DNA from: Tepidanaerobacter acetatoxydans Re1
GTDB taxonomy: Bacteria; Bacillota; Thermosediminibacteria; Thermosediminibacterales; Tepidanaerobacteraceae
Assembly: GCF_000328765.2 (NCBI RefSeq)
Contig: NC_019954.2
Span: 2,090,516-2,154,515 of the forward strand
Length of the DNA stretch: 64,000 nt
Direction: 5' to 3'
The notes under the pieces were generated by a model that was given only the letters and a program-made list of their open reading frames with translations, ran no database searches and had not been told where the DNA came from. Of this stretch, positions 24,764 through 33,205 are shown in pieces. How positions within the stretch are numbered: position 1 is the stretch's first letter; every line of letters starts with the position of its first letter. The translations under genes were made by a program, and so were the position numbers.

Positions 24764-26116
24764 CTACCATTTGTCCCCTAGACCTAGATTATAAAAAATT
24801 TCCTTAAGGCCTGCTTTTTCAATTTGACATTTAATATTAGTTTCTTTATAAATTTCCTTTAAGAATTCAGCCTGTTCGTTTAAGCCCTTTAATTCAAGGT
24901 ATGAAATGTATTTATCAAAAAACTCATCGGTAATTAGTTGTTCTATAGATTTCAGCACAATCGTACTATCATCAATAGCTTGTGGTAAATTCTCTAGGAA
25001 TTTTTTCATTGATGTTAAAATAATCTCTTCAATTGCTAATAGGTGTGCTCCTGTTGGGAGTAAGAAGAATTCGGTTACCTTTGCGAGTTTCTCTTGTAAG
25101 TCTTTATCTTTAGATTTTTCCATTGTTTCAATTAATGTTCTTGTAATACATCCATATGATTCGGTAATTATGATCTCTTGCTTTAAAAATTCAGGCCCTG
25201 CATCAATGAGCATATCCATAAAATTTAATTCTTTATTTATATCGGCATATGGTAAATTTTGAATAAACATCTGAGTTATTGCTGAAGTAAGCTTTAGGAA
25301 AAAGCCATAGATTAGAAAAAACGGGAACTTGAAATCTATTTCGCTTTTTAAAATAAATTCCAGATCGTCTTTAATATTCTCTAACATATGCACGCCAAAA
25401 TAATCTTCAAATACCGGATATTCTTTAAATAGTTCATGGATTTCTGCAATATCTACTCGACAAGCAGTTTCATCTTCTTCTTTTATAATTTGTTCAAATT
25501 TTTTACCTGCTTCGTTTATATCCTCAATGCTTGCTTGAAGAATTAACTCAAAAAAACTTTGATGTGTTTCATCTATTAGACCCATAAATATCCAATGAAG
25601 AATCTTTTCAAGTTCATCATCTGTAAAATTATTATTGCGAATTAAATACGCTAGTGCAAAAAGATTTTCTTCCATAGAAAAATTATCAGCTATTTGGTTT
25701 AAGAGCATGTCTACCTGTTCTGAATCATCAAGCTCCATATGTGCTAAAATACTTCCTGGTAATCGAAAAATCTTCAAGTTTTCATTTTCTCTAAGCATAT
25801 CAGCAATATCATTATTAAGTTTTAAAAAACTATCTTTGGAAAACTCTTCTTGTGCACTCCATACTTGGGCAATAATATTTGATAATTTTTCCACATCAAC
25901 AGCTTCAGCTTTTGCTTCGTCAAATTTAACTCCAAACATCACACTTATTACCCTTATAAGATCCTTTGCATATGCAGTAATGCTGAAATCATCGCTTAAT
26001 TTTCTCATTAACTCTGTTTCGATTTTTTCAACTGCGGGCAAGCAGCACCTTTTATATTTCTTGTCGCTTCCACAAATACATTCATCATTTCGCTGAATAT
26101 CAAACACATCGGACAT
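24764..26116 (-). CDS. SEC-C motif protein of unknown function
   Basis: Protein of 450 residues. Near the N-terminus a SEC-C zinc-binding motif is clear (DECICGSDKKYKRCC, residues 11-25), like the tail motif of SecA and many stand-alone proteins. The remaining 420 residues are acidic and almost wholly helical, with no recognised domain. It could be a SecB- or ribosome-associated adaptor, but nothing in the neighbourhood supports a specific role. A GGAGGTTTGACAA ribosome-binding site precedes the ATG. It lies beside the broken Rpn gene, in a region with signs of turnover. Confidence 0.75.
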   Translation of the reverse strand: MSDVFDIQRNDECICGSDKKYKRCCLPAVEKIETELMRKLSDDFSITAYAKDLIRVISVMFGVKFDEAKAEAVDVEKLSNIIAQVWSAQEEFSKDSFLKLNNDIADMLRENENLKIFRLPGSILAHMELDDSEQVDMLLNQIADNFSMEENLFALAYLIRNNNFTDDELEKILHWIFMGLIDETHQSFFELILQASIEDINEAGKKFEQIIKEEDETACRVDIAEIHELFKEYPVFEDYFGVHMLENIKDDLEFILKSEIDFKFPFFLIYGFFLKLTSAITQMFIQNLPYADINKELNFMDMLIDAGPEFLKQEIIITESYGCITRTLIETMEKSKDKDLQEKLAKVTEFFLLPTGAHLLAIEEIILTSMKKFLENLPQAIDDSTIVLKSIEQLITDEFFDKYISYLELKGLNEQAEFLKEIYKETNIKCQIEKAGLKEIFYNLGLGDKW

Positions 26117-26243
26117 TTGTCAAACCTCCATATCATTGAAGAATTTCACTTAAATCGCGTTTATGACTTCATTCTATCACACCAAGTTATTTACCGTCTA
26201 TATTTGTATATTAAATACATGTGTTTGAAACTGTAGTCAAACT

Positions 26244-26275
26244 AAAAAAAGCCACAGATTTCAAAAACCTGCGGC
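26244..26275 (-). terminator. intrinsic terminator of the DJ-1/PatB operon
   Basis: On the minus strand GCCGCAG pairs with CTGTGGC (26275-26251, one G-U pair) and is followed by seven T residues. It sits 16 nt after the aminotransferase stop codon. Confidence 0.85.
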
Positions 26276-26290
26276 CCTTTATTTACACTT

Positions 26291-27472
26291 TTACTTTATA
26301 CTTTCTACCGCTGACTTCAGGCGTTTTACTGCTTCATTTACATATGTTCTTGGACAGGCTATGTTGGTTCTCTGAAATCCTTCACCACCATGGCCAAACC
26401 AATATCCACTTTCAAAAGCAAGTTTTGCCTTATCTATAATAAAGTCATTCAGTTGATGAGCATCAAATCCCAGTTCCCTGCAATCCAGCCATACCAGATA
26501 TGTTCCCTCTGGTTTTACGACCTTTATCTGTGGAACATCTTTTTCTATGCCTTCCGTAAATGCCCTTAAATTTCCATCCAAATACTCCAAAAGCTGGTCA
26601 AGCCATTCCTCTCCGTGTGTATAGGCAGCTTCAAGAGCTACCAATCCAAAGGCATTATTTCTGAGCAGTTGCAGTCTTTTTATAAAATTTCTGTATATAT
26701 CATAATAAGCTGTATTAGGAATTATTATGGTTGAGGTTTGAAGTCCCGCCAAGTTAAAGGTTTTGCTGGGAGCTGTACATGTAATAGAACTTAGAGCAAA
26801 TTCTTCCGATATCGATGCAAAAGGTATATGCTTTACTCCGGGGTATAAGATATCATGGTGTATTTCATCAGATACTACCAAAATATTATTGTCAATACAT
26901 ATCCTTCCCAGTCTTATCAACTCATCCTTCGTCCACACACGGCCTACAGGATTATGCGGGCTGCATAAAAACATGAGTTTAATACGCCGGTCCTTGACTT
27001 TTTCTTCCAAATCGTCAAAATCCATTGTATAACGCCCTTCCTTATAAATCAACGGATTATTTACAATTCTGCGGCCGTTATCTTCAATAACCCTGAAAAA
27101 TGGATAGTAAACCGGCTGCTGAACCAATACCTTATCTCCCGGATATGTAAAAGCATTAATAATAAAGCTTAACGCCGGCACTACTCCAGGAGTATATATC
27201 ATCCACTCGGTTTTCACATCCCAATTGTGCCGTTTTTTCATCCATCTGGCCACTGATTCAAAATAAGATTCCGGTCTTGACGTGTATCCATAGATTCCCT
27301 GTTTTGCTCTCTTAACTAGCGCATCTACAACCGGCTGTGGACTCATAAAATCCATATCAGCTACCCACATGGGCAGCAAATCGTCTCGGCCAAACATTTT
27401 TTTTAGTTCATCCCATTTGGAAGAATAATTACCGCTTCGATCGATAACAGTATCAAAATCATACTTTTGCAT
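26291..27472 (-). CDS. MalY/PatB-family PLP C-S lyase / aminotransferase
   Basis: Fold-type I pyridoxal phosphate enzyme of 393 residues, closest in pattern to PatB/MalY cystathionine beta-lyases. These cleave C-S bonds of cysteine conjugates and cystathionine. Signatures are the N-terminal WDELKKMFGRDDLLPMWVADMDF (about 21-43), the SPHNPVGRVW loop, VSDEIHHDI (PLP-contacting Asp) and the Schiff-base lysine in APSKTFNLAG (about 235), plus FQRTNIACPR near the end. The start follows GGGGGAGG. It is second in an operon with the DJ-1 gene, 28 nt downstream. Aminotransferase activity is possible, but lyase is favoured. Confidence 0.9.
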   Translation of the reverse strand: MQKYDFDTVIDRSGNYSSKWDELKKMFGRDDLLPMWVADMDFMSPQPVVDALVKRAKQGIYGYTSRPESYFESVARWMKKRHNWDVKTEWMIYTPGVVPALSFIINAFTYPGDKVLVQQPVYYPFFRVIEDNGRRIVNNPLIYKEGRYTMDFDDLEEKVKDRRIKLMFLCSPHNPVGRVWTKDELIRLGRICIDNNILVVSDEIHHDILYPGVKHIPFASISEEFALSSITCTAPSKTFNLAGLQTSTIIIPNTAYYDIYRNFIKRLQLLRNNAFGLVALEAAYTHGEEWLDQLLEYLDGNLRAFTEGIEKDVPQIKVVKPEGTYLVWLDCRELGFDAHQLNDFIIDKAKLAFESGYWFGHGGEGFQRTNIACPRTYVNEAVKRLKSAVESIK

Positions 27473-27500
27473 AATATCCTCCCCCTATTATAAGCAATTG

Positions 27501-28007
27501 CTATCCAATTTTTTCAATTATAGCCTTTAAAAATGCCGGCAAATCATTGGGATTCCTTGATGTTATTAAATTTCCATCTACGACTACCTCTGCATCTACA
27601 TATTCCGCACCCGCATTTACAATGTCATCCTTTATTGAAAAAAATCCGGTTAATCTTTTACCCTTTAAATTACAGCAAGAAGCCATCATCCAAGGTCCAT
27701 GGCAAATAGCGGCTATCGGCTTACCCTGTTTATCCATTTCCCTTACAAAATTCAATGTATCTTCATTCCTGCGCATATGGTCTGGAGAGTAGCCTCCCGG
27801 TATTACAACAGCATCATAGTCCTTGGCCTTTACTTCCTTGGAAGAATGAGTGCTTTTTTCCGTAAATGTGCTCTTCCCCACATATGCCTTGTCTTTGTCC
27901 GAACCTACTAAATGCACCTCATACCCCGCCTCTTTAAGCCGAAAATAAGGATATATTAACTCCTTTTCATCAAAAAAATTCTCTATCAATATAGCAACCT
28001 TTTTCAC
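27501..28007 (-). CDS. DJ-1/PfpI-family protein (deglycase/protease-like)
   Basis: Class I glutamine amidotransferase-like fold protein of 168 residues. The nucleophile elbow AAICHGPWMMASC (about 100-112) gives the conserved Cys-His, and Glu in the N-terminal FDEKELIYPYFRLKEAG matches the PfpI/YhbO acid. PfpI/YhbO-type proteins are reported to repair glycated macromolecules or act as proteases; which applies here is open. The start is GTG, with GGAGG 8 nt upstream. It heads a two-gene operon with the PatB-like lyase. Confidence 0.92.
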   Translation of the reverse strand: MKKVAILIENFFDEKELIYPYFRLKEAGYEVHLVGSDKDKAYVGKSTFTEKSTHSSKEVKAKDYDAVVIPGGYSPDHMRRNEDTLNFVREMDKQGKPIAAICHGPWMMASCCNLKGKRLTGFFSIKDDIVNAGAEYVDAEVVVDGNLITSRNPNDLPAFLKAIIEKIG

Positions 28008-28201
28008 TTAAATCACCTCCTTGGACAAGTTTCCCCGAACATTATTGTATATATACTTTGACATCTCTTAAGAAATTCCTCTATTATATTTTAAATCCTT
28101 CAAAATCAGGAGAAAACCTCCTCATGCTGCAGGCTGAGCATTTCAGACAAAAATAAATGCCGCATATAGAGCGGCACAAGTTGCATCATATTTAGCTTTA
28201 A

Positions 28202-28303
28202 TTAGTCTTCATACAGGCTTGAAAGTATTTTTTGGATGTCTTTTTTAGCTTTTGCAATCTTTTCTTTTGCAACCTTATCTTCAAAAAGATATTTCTTCAA
28301 CAT
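28202..28303 (-). CDS. possible 33-residue basic small protein
   Basis: Short ORF of 33 codons and a stop, read from ATG at 28303 with GGAGG 9 nt upstream. The product is rich in Lys and predicted helical (MLKKYLFEDKVAKEKIAKAK start, acidic YED end), without a signal peptide or known family. Its ribosome-binding site and codon use are better than chance, and it lies in a 600-nt gap upstream of the DJ-1 gene. Function unknown. Confidence 0.45.
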   Translation of the reverse strand: MLKKYLFEDKVAKEKIAKAKKDIQKILSSLYED

Positions 28304-28470
28304 ATATCATCGCCTCCGTTGATAACAATTTTCAATCCTAATTAAATTATAATATGAAAATCATTATCAGTCAAGAGGCAAAACAGAAATTTCTAAAGAA
28401 ATTTCAGCGATTTTTAGAGCAATTTTCGGGGACGGTTTGACGATGTTTAGGGACGCTATGTTTAGCAATA

Positions 28471-28526
28471 TTTTCAGGGACGGTTCCAAGATATTCATGA
28501 ATATCTTGGAACCGTCCCTGAAAATC
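28471..28526. repeat. perfect 56-bp palindrome upstream of the ERCC4 gene
   Basis: Perfect dyad centred between 28498 and 28499; each arm contains CAGGGACGGTTCCAAGATAT. It is nested within a wider pair ATTTTCGGGG (28423-28432) and CCCCGAAAAT (28529-28538), and extra GGGACG copies lie at 28430 and 28451. A related 46-bp palindrome lies at 29689-29734 just after the gene. GGGACGGTTC repeats of this kind are common dispersed elements in Clostridia (general recollection). No T-run follows, so this copy is not a terminator for the plus strand. Confidence 0.85.
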
Positions 28527-28607
28527 GCCCCGAAAATCTTGTGCAAACCAAGTAAAACACATATAATTAATTATATAAGTAGTAAATGTATTAAAAGGAG
28601 AGTAAAT

Positions 28608-29678
28608 ATGTCTTCTCTATGGTGGATTCTTGAATCAACAAATAATGAGAAGTTTCCCTACAGGCTCAGCATAAAAATGGATGATAAAACAAAACTGTGC
28701 CTTAGAGTTCAAAGTAAGTGGCCTGGAGCCGGGACTCAGATTTTTTGTTTGAGAGAATCAGAAGATTATTCAGATTCCATTGAAGAAATAGAACGTGTGC
28801 CGGTAGTAAACTTGAGCCGCTATGGAAAACGACTTTCGGTAGTTCTGGATCGAGCCACCAATAAAAGATGTGAATTTTTATTTTTAAAAAAGAAGTATAA
28901 ACAAAAAGAAGGCGAATATGAGCAGATATTTTGGAGAACCCAGCAGGGATTGAGGGAGAGAAAGCCAAAGGTTCGACTTACAGCCCAAGGTAATGCACAG
29001 ATTCATGTCTTGATAGATACAAATGAAAAATACCCGTGGAAATTTAATGATTGCACTGTAGAGAGAAAAGCTCTTGATGCCGGAGATTACGCCCTTTTAA
29101 GAAAAGATGGAATTGTAGCCGTGGTAGAACGAAAGACCTTCGAAAACTTAAGAATCGATTTGAGTAATCTCCCCATATTTCACCAAAAGCTTGGGGAGAT
29201 GGAAGCTTATACCCATTCTGCACTAGTAGTAGAGGCCAATTACTCGGACTTTCTAAACCCCGATAAACTAACAGTATACACGCCTTCTTTTATGGCTAAA
29301 GCTCTTGCGGAGCTTTCCGCTCTACATCCTAAAACCAATATCATCTTTGCCGGCAACAGAAAACTGGCCAATGAATGGACTCTTAGGTTTTTTGAAGCTA
29401 TTGAGTCTCATGAAAATGACGTATTCCCCGACAAAGCAGCCGAACAGGCGGCAAACTACGAACCGTCTCCTAACTTTAGAGGCGGCATGTATTATGATAT
29501 AAAGAAAGAAATTTTAGATGGCTTTGCAAAGGATTTTACCATCTCCGAAATCAGGGAAAGGTTTCCCAATGCAGGTGACTCAACTATAAGAAGGGTCTTA
29601 CAAGAACTAAAAGAAAAAGGCAATATCGAGTGTGCAGGCAGATGGAGAAATAGTCGGTGGATAAAAAAAGAAAAATAG
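28608..29678 (+). CDS. ERCC4-domain nuclease-like protein with C-terminal winged-helix segment
   Basis: Protein of 356 residues. After a beta-rich N-terminal region of about 130 residues lies an ERCC4 (XPF-type) nuclease domain (about 132-235). It has HVLIDTNEKYPWKF, the acidic AGDYALL and the active-site motif VVERKTFENL (ERK near 173). A C-terminal segment (about 300-350: FTISEIRERFPNAGDSTIRRVLQELKEKGNI) reads as a winged helix-turn-helix. Start ATG 28608 is chosen because AAGGAG precedes it; the longer frame would run back through the palindrome. The gene is bracketed by two related palindromes. A structure-specific DNA-cutting role is inferred from the domain; the biological target is unknown. 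Confidence 0.85.
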   Translation: MSSLWWILESTNNEKFPYRLSIKMDDKTKLCLRVQSKWPGAGTQIFCLRESEDYSDSIEEIERVPVVNLSRYGKRLSVVLDRATNKRCEFLFLKKKYKQKEGEYEQIFWRTQQGLRERKPKVRLTAQGNAQIHVLIDTNEKYPWKFNDCTVERKALDAGDYALLRKDGIVAVVERKTFENLRIDLSNLPIFHQKLGEMEAYTHSALVVEANYSDFLNPDKLTVYTPSFMAKALAELSALHPKTNIIFAGNRKLANEWTLRFFEAIESHENDVFPDKAAEQAANYEPSPNFRGGMYYDIKKEILDGFAKDFTISEIRERFPNAGDSTIRRVLQELKEKGNIECAGRWRNSRWIKKEK

Positions 29679-29681
29679 AAC

Positions 29682-29734
29682 AAAAAAACAGGGATGGTTC
29701 TAAAATATTCATGAATATTTTAGAACCATCCCTG
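29682..29734 (-). terminator. palindromic terminator of the yhf-like operon, second copy of the repeat
   Basis: A perfect 46-bp palindrome (29689-29734, arm CAGGGATGGTTCTAAAATAT) is followed on the minus strand by seven T residues (29688-29682). This is an ideal intrinsic terminator 9 nt after the yhfW-like stop. It is a variant of the palindrome at 28471, with base changes matched in both arms. Confidence 0.9.
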
Positions 29735-29742
29735 AGCATTCT

Positions 29743-30954
29743 CTAAACATCTTTTAGGCATTCCAAAAAACTTTTGCCATTTTCAGGCATGTCTAAGTTA
29801 AAGTAATCGGCAATGGTGGCAGCTATGTCGGAAAGGGTTTCTCTTTCTTTTAAATTGACTGCCTTTAATTGTTTTCCGTATACTAAAAGCAGAGTCTTCT
29901 CTCTAGTATGGTGACTATGACCGATGGTAGGATCATTGCCGTGATCTCCCGTTATTATTAATATATCTTCCTTTTCCATGCCTCGCATAATACTGCCTAA
30001 ATACTTGTCCGCCAACATGAGTTTCTGAGCATATCTCTTATAATCCTGGGAGTGCCCTGCAAGATCGGTTTCTTGGACATTTGCCGCTATTAAGCCACTG
30101 TGCTGCAGCTTCATTTGTTCCAGTATGAGTTCCATTACACCTTCGGTTTCTACTTTAGGATAATAATTTGCACCTTCGCACTCGATCACATCGGCTACTT
30201 TGCCTATAAGAGAAACCTGATATCCGCTTTTATGCATTATAGAAGGTATCTGAACCTCGGGGTTTACACCATACCCCAGATGTCTTACCATATAGCCGCT
30301 TTTGTATACTCCTGATTTTGGACAATCTATGCCAATGATATTATTTTGTTTGATCTCTACAGCATTTAAAATATCTTCAACTGTAATACCTCTACCTCCC
30401 AGTACTATAACCCTGCCTACTTCAACATTTTCTCTGACTATCCTGCCGATAGCAAGTTCATCTTGAAAGGAAATATAATCAAGAGGTGCCGTCACATTAT
30501 AGTTTTGTCCCGGATCTGCTTCAATGTTATCTGCTATGGTCACAAGGTCATTTACTAATAGAAATGGGTGTTTTAAATTAGGCCTTGTAACTCTGTATCC
30601 CTTTTTTAATAAAGCATGTTCCACTTTATCTATATAGTAAGCAAAAGGCTTTTCTACCGGCTTTTTTGGTTTACTGCCCATTATCTCCTGGTGTCCTTGA
30701 TAGGTATCGGCTCCGAAGTGAGCCAGTTTGCTTTTCCCATAGCTTGCCAATGGATTCTTAACTCGTTTAATCTTCTTGGTATCTACAAGATAACCGGCTC
30801 CTAAAGTTTCAAGATTTGATATTGTAAAATCATCGTTAGATTCAGCCACATGTTTTAAAGTATTAGCACCTTTATCTTGCGGCCTCACCTTTGATACATC
30901 GTCCATTTCTCCAACGCCCAGACTGTCTATAACTAAAAGAATCGCTCTTTTCAC
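29743..30954 (-). CDS. yhfW: YhfW-like phosphopentomutase-family metalloenzyme
   Basis: Alkaline-phosphatase-superfamily protein of 403 residues related to phosphopentomutase (DeoB). Metal-binding residues are visible in LLVIDSLGVGEMDD (about 6-19), ITGDHGND (about 337) and HSHHTRE (about 349). The nucleophile region reads GADTYQGHQEIMG (about 81) in place of DeoB's DTTTGHWE. Its DeoB-like cap region is retained. It starts with GTG overlapping the yhfX-like stop (GTGA) and is the last gene before the palindromic terminator. By analogy with the E. coli yhf cluster it belongs to a pathway of unknown substrate; phosphosugar mutase or phosphatase activity is plausible. Confidence 0.88.
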   Translation of the reverse strand: MKRAILLVIDSLGVGEMDDVSKVRPQDKGANTLKHVAESNDDFTISNLETLGAGYLVDTKKIKRVKNPLASYGKSKLAHFGADTYQGHQEIMGSKPKKPVEKPFAYYIDKVEHALLKKGYRVTRPNLKHPFLLVNDLVTIADNIEADPGQNYNVTAPLDYISFQDELAIGRIVRENVEVGRVIVLGGRGITVEDILNAVEIKQNNIIGIDCPKSGVYKSGYMVRHLGYGVNPEVQIPSIMHKSGYQVSLIGKVADVIECEGANYYPKVETEGVMELILEQMKLQHSGLIAANVQETDLAGHSQDYKRYAQKLMLADKYLGSIMRGMEKEDILIITGDHGNDPTIGHSHHTREKTLLLVYGKQLKAVNLKERETLSDIAATIADYFNLDMPENGKSFLECLKDV

Positions 30955-32111
30955 TTACTTATCTCATCTCCCAGAGAATTGAATACTCCCAACAACTTTG
31001 GATTTCCGCTTTGTATGCCCTTAACAACTGCAACCTTCGACCTGGTAACAAAAATTTGGGTTCTAAAGGAATATATTGCCGTATCACCTACATGAAGGTT
31101 GCACTCATCGGTAATTACAGCAGAATAATAATCTATAGACTCAGGTGGAAGTTCTTCCACATCTAACAAACGTTTTTGATCGGGGATATATGCCTTTTTC
31201 ATTTTAGACCTCGGATAAAATCCTCCTCCGAATACATATGCCCTATTACCATCTACATGAGAAACTTCCGTGACATAGACTATGGCAGATTTTTCAGGTT
31301 CTAAAGCTTTTACATGAAGAGGGGTAGTTCCGGTAAAAGCATGACCAGGCTCACCGCAGGTTACTCCCAGCTCTTTTAGCAGTGGAATTGATGAAACGCA
31401 AGTAGCACTGGGGCCATTTATTTGAGTAATTTTAAATCCTAGATTTTTAAGACGCTCTGCCGCATCTATAAGCGTGTATATGTTGTGTGTAGGCTCAATC
31501 TTTTCTGATATCTCATCGTATAAAAAACAGGGAAAGGAGGTGACGCCTACAACATTCACATTATCAAGTTTCTTAATATCTTTGGCTGTGTTTTCTAAGG
31601 CATCCATCTTTATTCCTCCTTCTTGTCCGGGATAAAAGCAGTCGTCATCGTCTACAACCCGCAAAAGTATATTCTGCACCGTCCTAATTTCTCGGGCAGC
31701 GTCAGATACCTCTTTGACTTTATCTAGGCTAAAGCATGTTATAACTTCAGGTTTCATAGAAAGTGCTTCTTTTATGAATCTTTTAGGTATTTGAACTAAG
31801 TGGCCCAAATGCCCTATTTTAACTCCATGATTAAAAAGTACCCTGGCTTCATCCATATCCACTGCAACTGCCTTTTTTATACCTGCATTCATTATCGCTT
31901 TAGCAATTACGGGATTTCTACCAAACTGCTTCGTCATAAAATATAAGTCTATATCGAATTTCTTGCCGGCTTCAAAAATCAGTTCAGCATTTTTACTAAC
32001 CACATCCAAATCTATAACATACGTATTAGGTTCTATTAACCCAGCTTTATGAAATTTTGCAGCAATATCTATTAACATTGGATTATTCTTTAAAGTAGCT
32101 TCTAAAAACAT
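30951..32111 (-). CDS. yhfX: YhfX-like PLP enzyme (alanine racemase N-terminal fold)
   Basis: Fold-type III pyridoxal phosphate protein of 386 residues. The N-terminal barrel shows YVIDLDVVSKNAE (about 31) and the presumed Schiff-base lysine K61 in FMTKQFGRNP. Later come AVAVDMDEAR, ITQINGPSATCVSS and, near the C-terminus, HVGDTAIYSFRTQIFVTRSKVAVV. The pattern matches E. coli YhfX. It is an amino-acid racemase or decarboxylase relative with undetermined substrate. Ribosome-binding site AGGTGAT. It is coupled with yhfW downstream and 4 nt from yhfS upstream, so the two PLP enzymes probably act on successive intermediates. Confidence 0.88.
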   Translation of the reverse strand: MFLEATLKNNPMLIDIAAKFHKAGLIEPNTYVIDLDVVSKNAELIFEAGKKFDIDLYFMTKQFGRNPVIAKAIMNAGIKKAVAVDMDEARVLFNHGVKIGHLGHLVQIPKRFIKEALSMKPEVITCFSLDKVKEVSDAAREIRTVQNILLRVVDDDDCFYPGQEGGIKMDALENTAKDIKKLDNVNVVGVTSFPCFLYDEISEKIEPTHNIYTLIDAAERLKNLGFKITQINGPSATCVSSIPLLKELGVTCGEPGHAFTGTTPLHVKALEPEKSAIVYVTEVSHVDGNRAYVFGGGFYPRSKMKKAYIPDQKRLLDVEELPPESIDYYSAVITDECNLHVGDTAIYSFRTQIFVTRSKVAVVKGIQSGNPKLLGVFNSLGDEISK

Positions 32112-32115
32112 TTGA

Positions 32116-33204
32116 TCACCTTGCTTTTCTAACTGCCTCTTTTAATATTCTTATTACTGTTTCCCATCCTGCTCTCATTGGATTTATTCTTATCATATAA
32201 TCCTTCATTTCGGGATTCTCTTTTATGAATGTACCAGATGCTCTGTAAAACATTGGCGTAATTTCATATCTGGATTCAGCTCCCACAGGATGTGTTGCAG
32301 CACCTAGTTTATTAGCTTCCTCAATAACTTTTGAAGAAATGGGATCTGATAATTTTGCTAAAATAGTCCTTGATTGAGCATTAACTATGTGCGCAGCCTC
32401 TACGCCTTCTATTTCTCCGCCATTTATCATTTTAGCAATTTTTGTAATTTCTTCTGCTTGAACAGCTGCCATTACGGGTGCAAAAACCATCGAGCGCAAA
32501 ACCTCCATAGCTTCATATCCTTGAACTTGTCCTCCGCCTGAGTAATTCATACTTCTTATCCTGTCTATTACCTCACTAACACCTACAACACATCCTATGC
32601 CTTCAGGCCCTAAAAGTTTAAAGCATGAAAAGCAAGAAGCCGATGCACCAACCTGAGTTCCGATATGCTTCGTTTTAAAAACCGTATAATTTTCATCGGT
32701 AATTATTGGGATATTAGTCATTTTTCTTATAGCATTAATGAGCTCATACATATTGTAACTGTCAGAACTCTTCTGTCTCGAATGCTGAATGTATACAAGT
32801 TTGATACCGGGATTTATAGCTTTTAAAACCTCGTTTGTATCATTCATATCTGCCTTTACAGTATCAATATCCATAAATTCTAAAGTTGTAGCTGTTGTAG
32901 AGTAAATTGGCGCATCATGTATTAAGATTTTATCACCGGCTTTTAGAACTGCTTGCAACGCACAGCGAATGGCTCCTGTTCCTGCTCCCCTAACAAGTGC
33001 AGCATCTTGCGCTTCGAAAAAATCCGCTATTACTCTTTCCACTTTTGCCGTAGTCTTGGGTCTGCCTAAACCTGGTACAACTCCAAGATCACCCATGCTC
33101 AAAAACTCAGCCCCTGTAAAATGATGAGTAATAGTGTCTACAAGCTTAAATTGAAGTTTCTTAGCTTCACTTAAAGTTAAAAATTCTAATGGAAATGTTT
33201 GCAA
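32116..33204 (-). CDS. yhfS: YhfS-like class V aminotransferase-fold enzyme
   Basis: Fold-type I pyridoxal phosphate protein of about 362 residues. Markers are VRGAGTGAIRCALQ (about 80), a DENYTVFK segment with the PLP-nitrogen Asp, and the lysine in CFKLLGPEGIG (about 200). It is related to cysteine desulfurase-like and selenocysteine-synthase-like enzymes; the reaction is unknown. Start TTG at 33204 is preferred to GTG 33225. GGAGG lies 8 nt before it, and it begins just after the php stop, whereas the longer version would overlap php. E. coli YhfS is the counterpart. Confidence 0.86.
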   Translation of the reverse strand: MQTFPLEFLTLSEAKKLQFKLVDTITHHFTGAEFLSMGDLGVVPGLGRPKTTAKVERVIADFFEAQDAALVRGAGTGAIRCALQAVLKAGDKILIHDAPIYSTTATTLEFMDIDTVKADMNDTNEVLKAINPGIKLVYIQHSRQKSSDSYNMYELINAIRKMTNIPIITDENYTVFKTKHIGTQVGASASCFSCFKLLGPEGIGCVVGVSEVIDRIRSMNYSGGGQVQGYEAMEVLRSMVFAPVMAAVQAEEITKIAKMINGGEIEGVEAAHIVNAQSRTILAKLSDPISSKVIEEANKLGAATHPVGAESRYEITPMFYRASGTFIKENPEMKDYMIRINPMRAGWETVIRILKEAVRKAR

Positions 33205-33205
33205 A

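Noticed and set aside
28423-28540. GGGACG-rich direct repeats as a CRISPR array
   Set aside because: Copies are few, unevenly spaced and palindromic, with no spacers of regular length.
28437-28607. N-terminal extension of the ERCC4 protein through the palindrome
   Set aside because: The extension translates the repeat itself. ATG 28608 has a good AAGGAG site.
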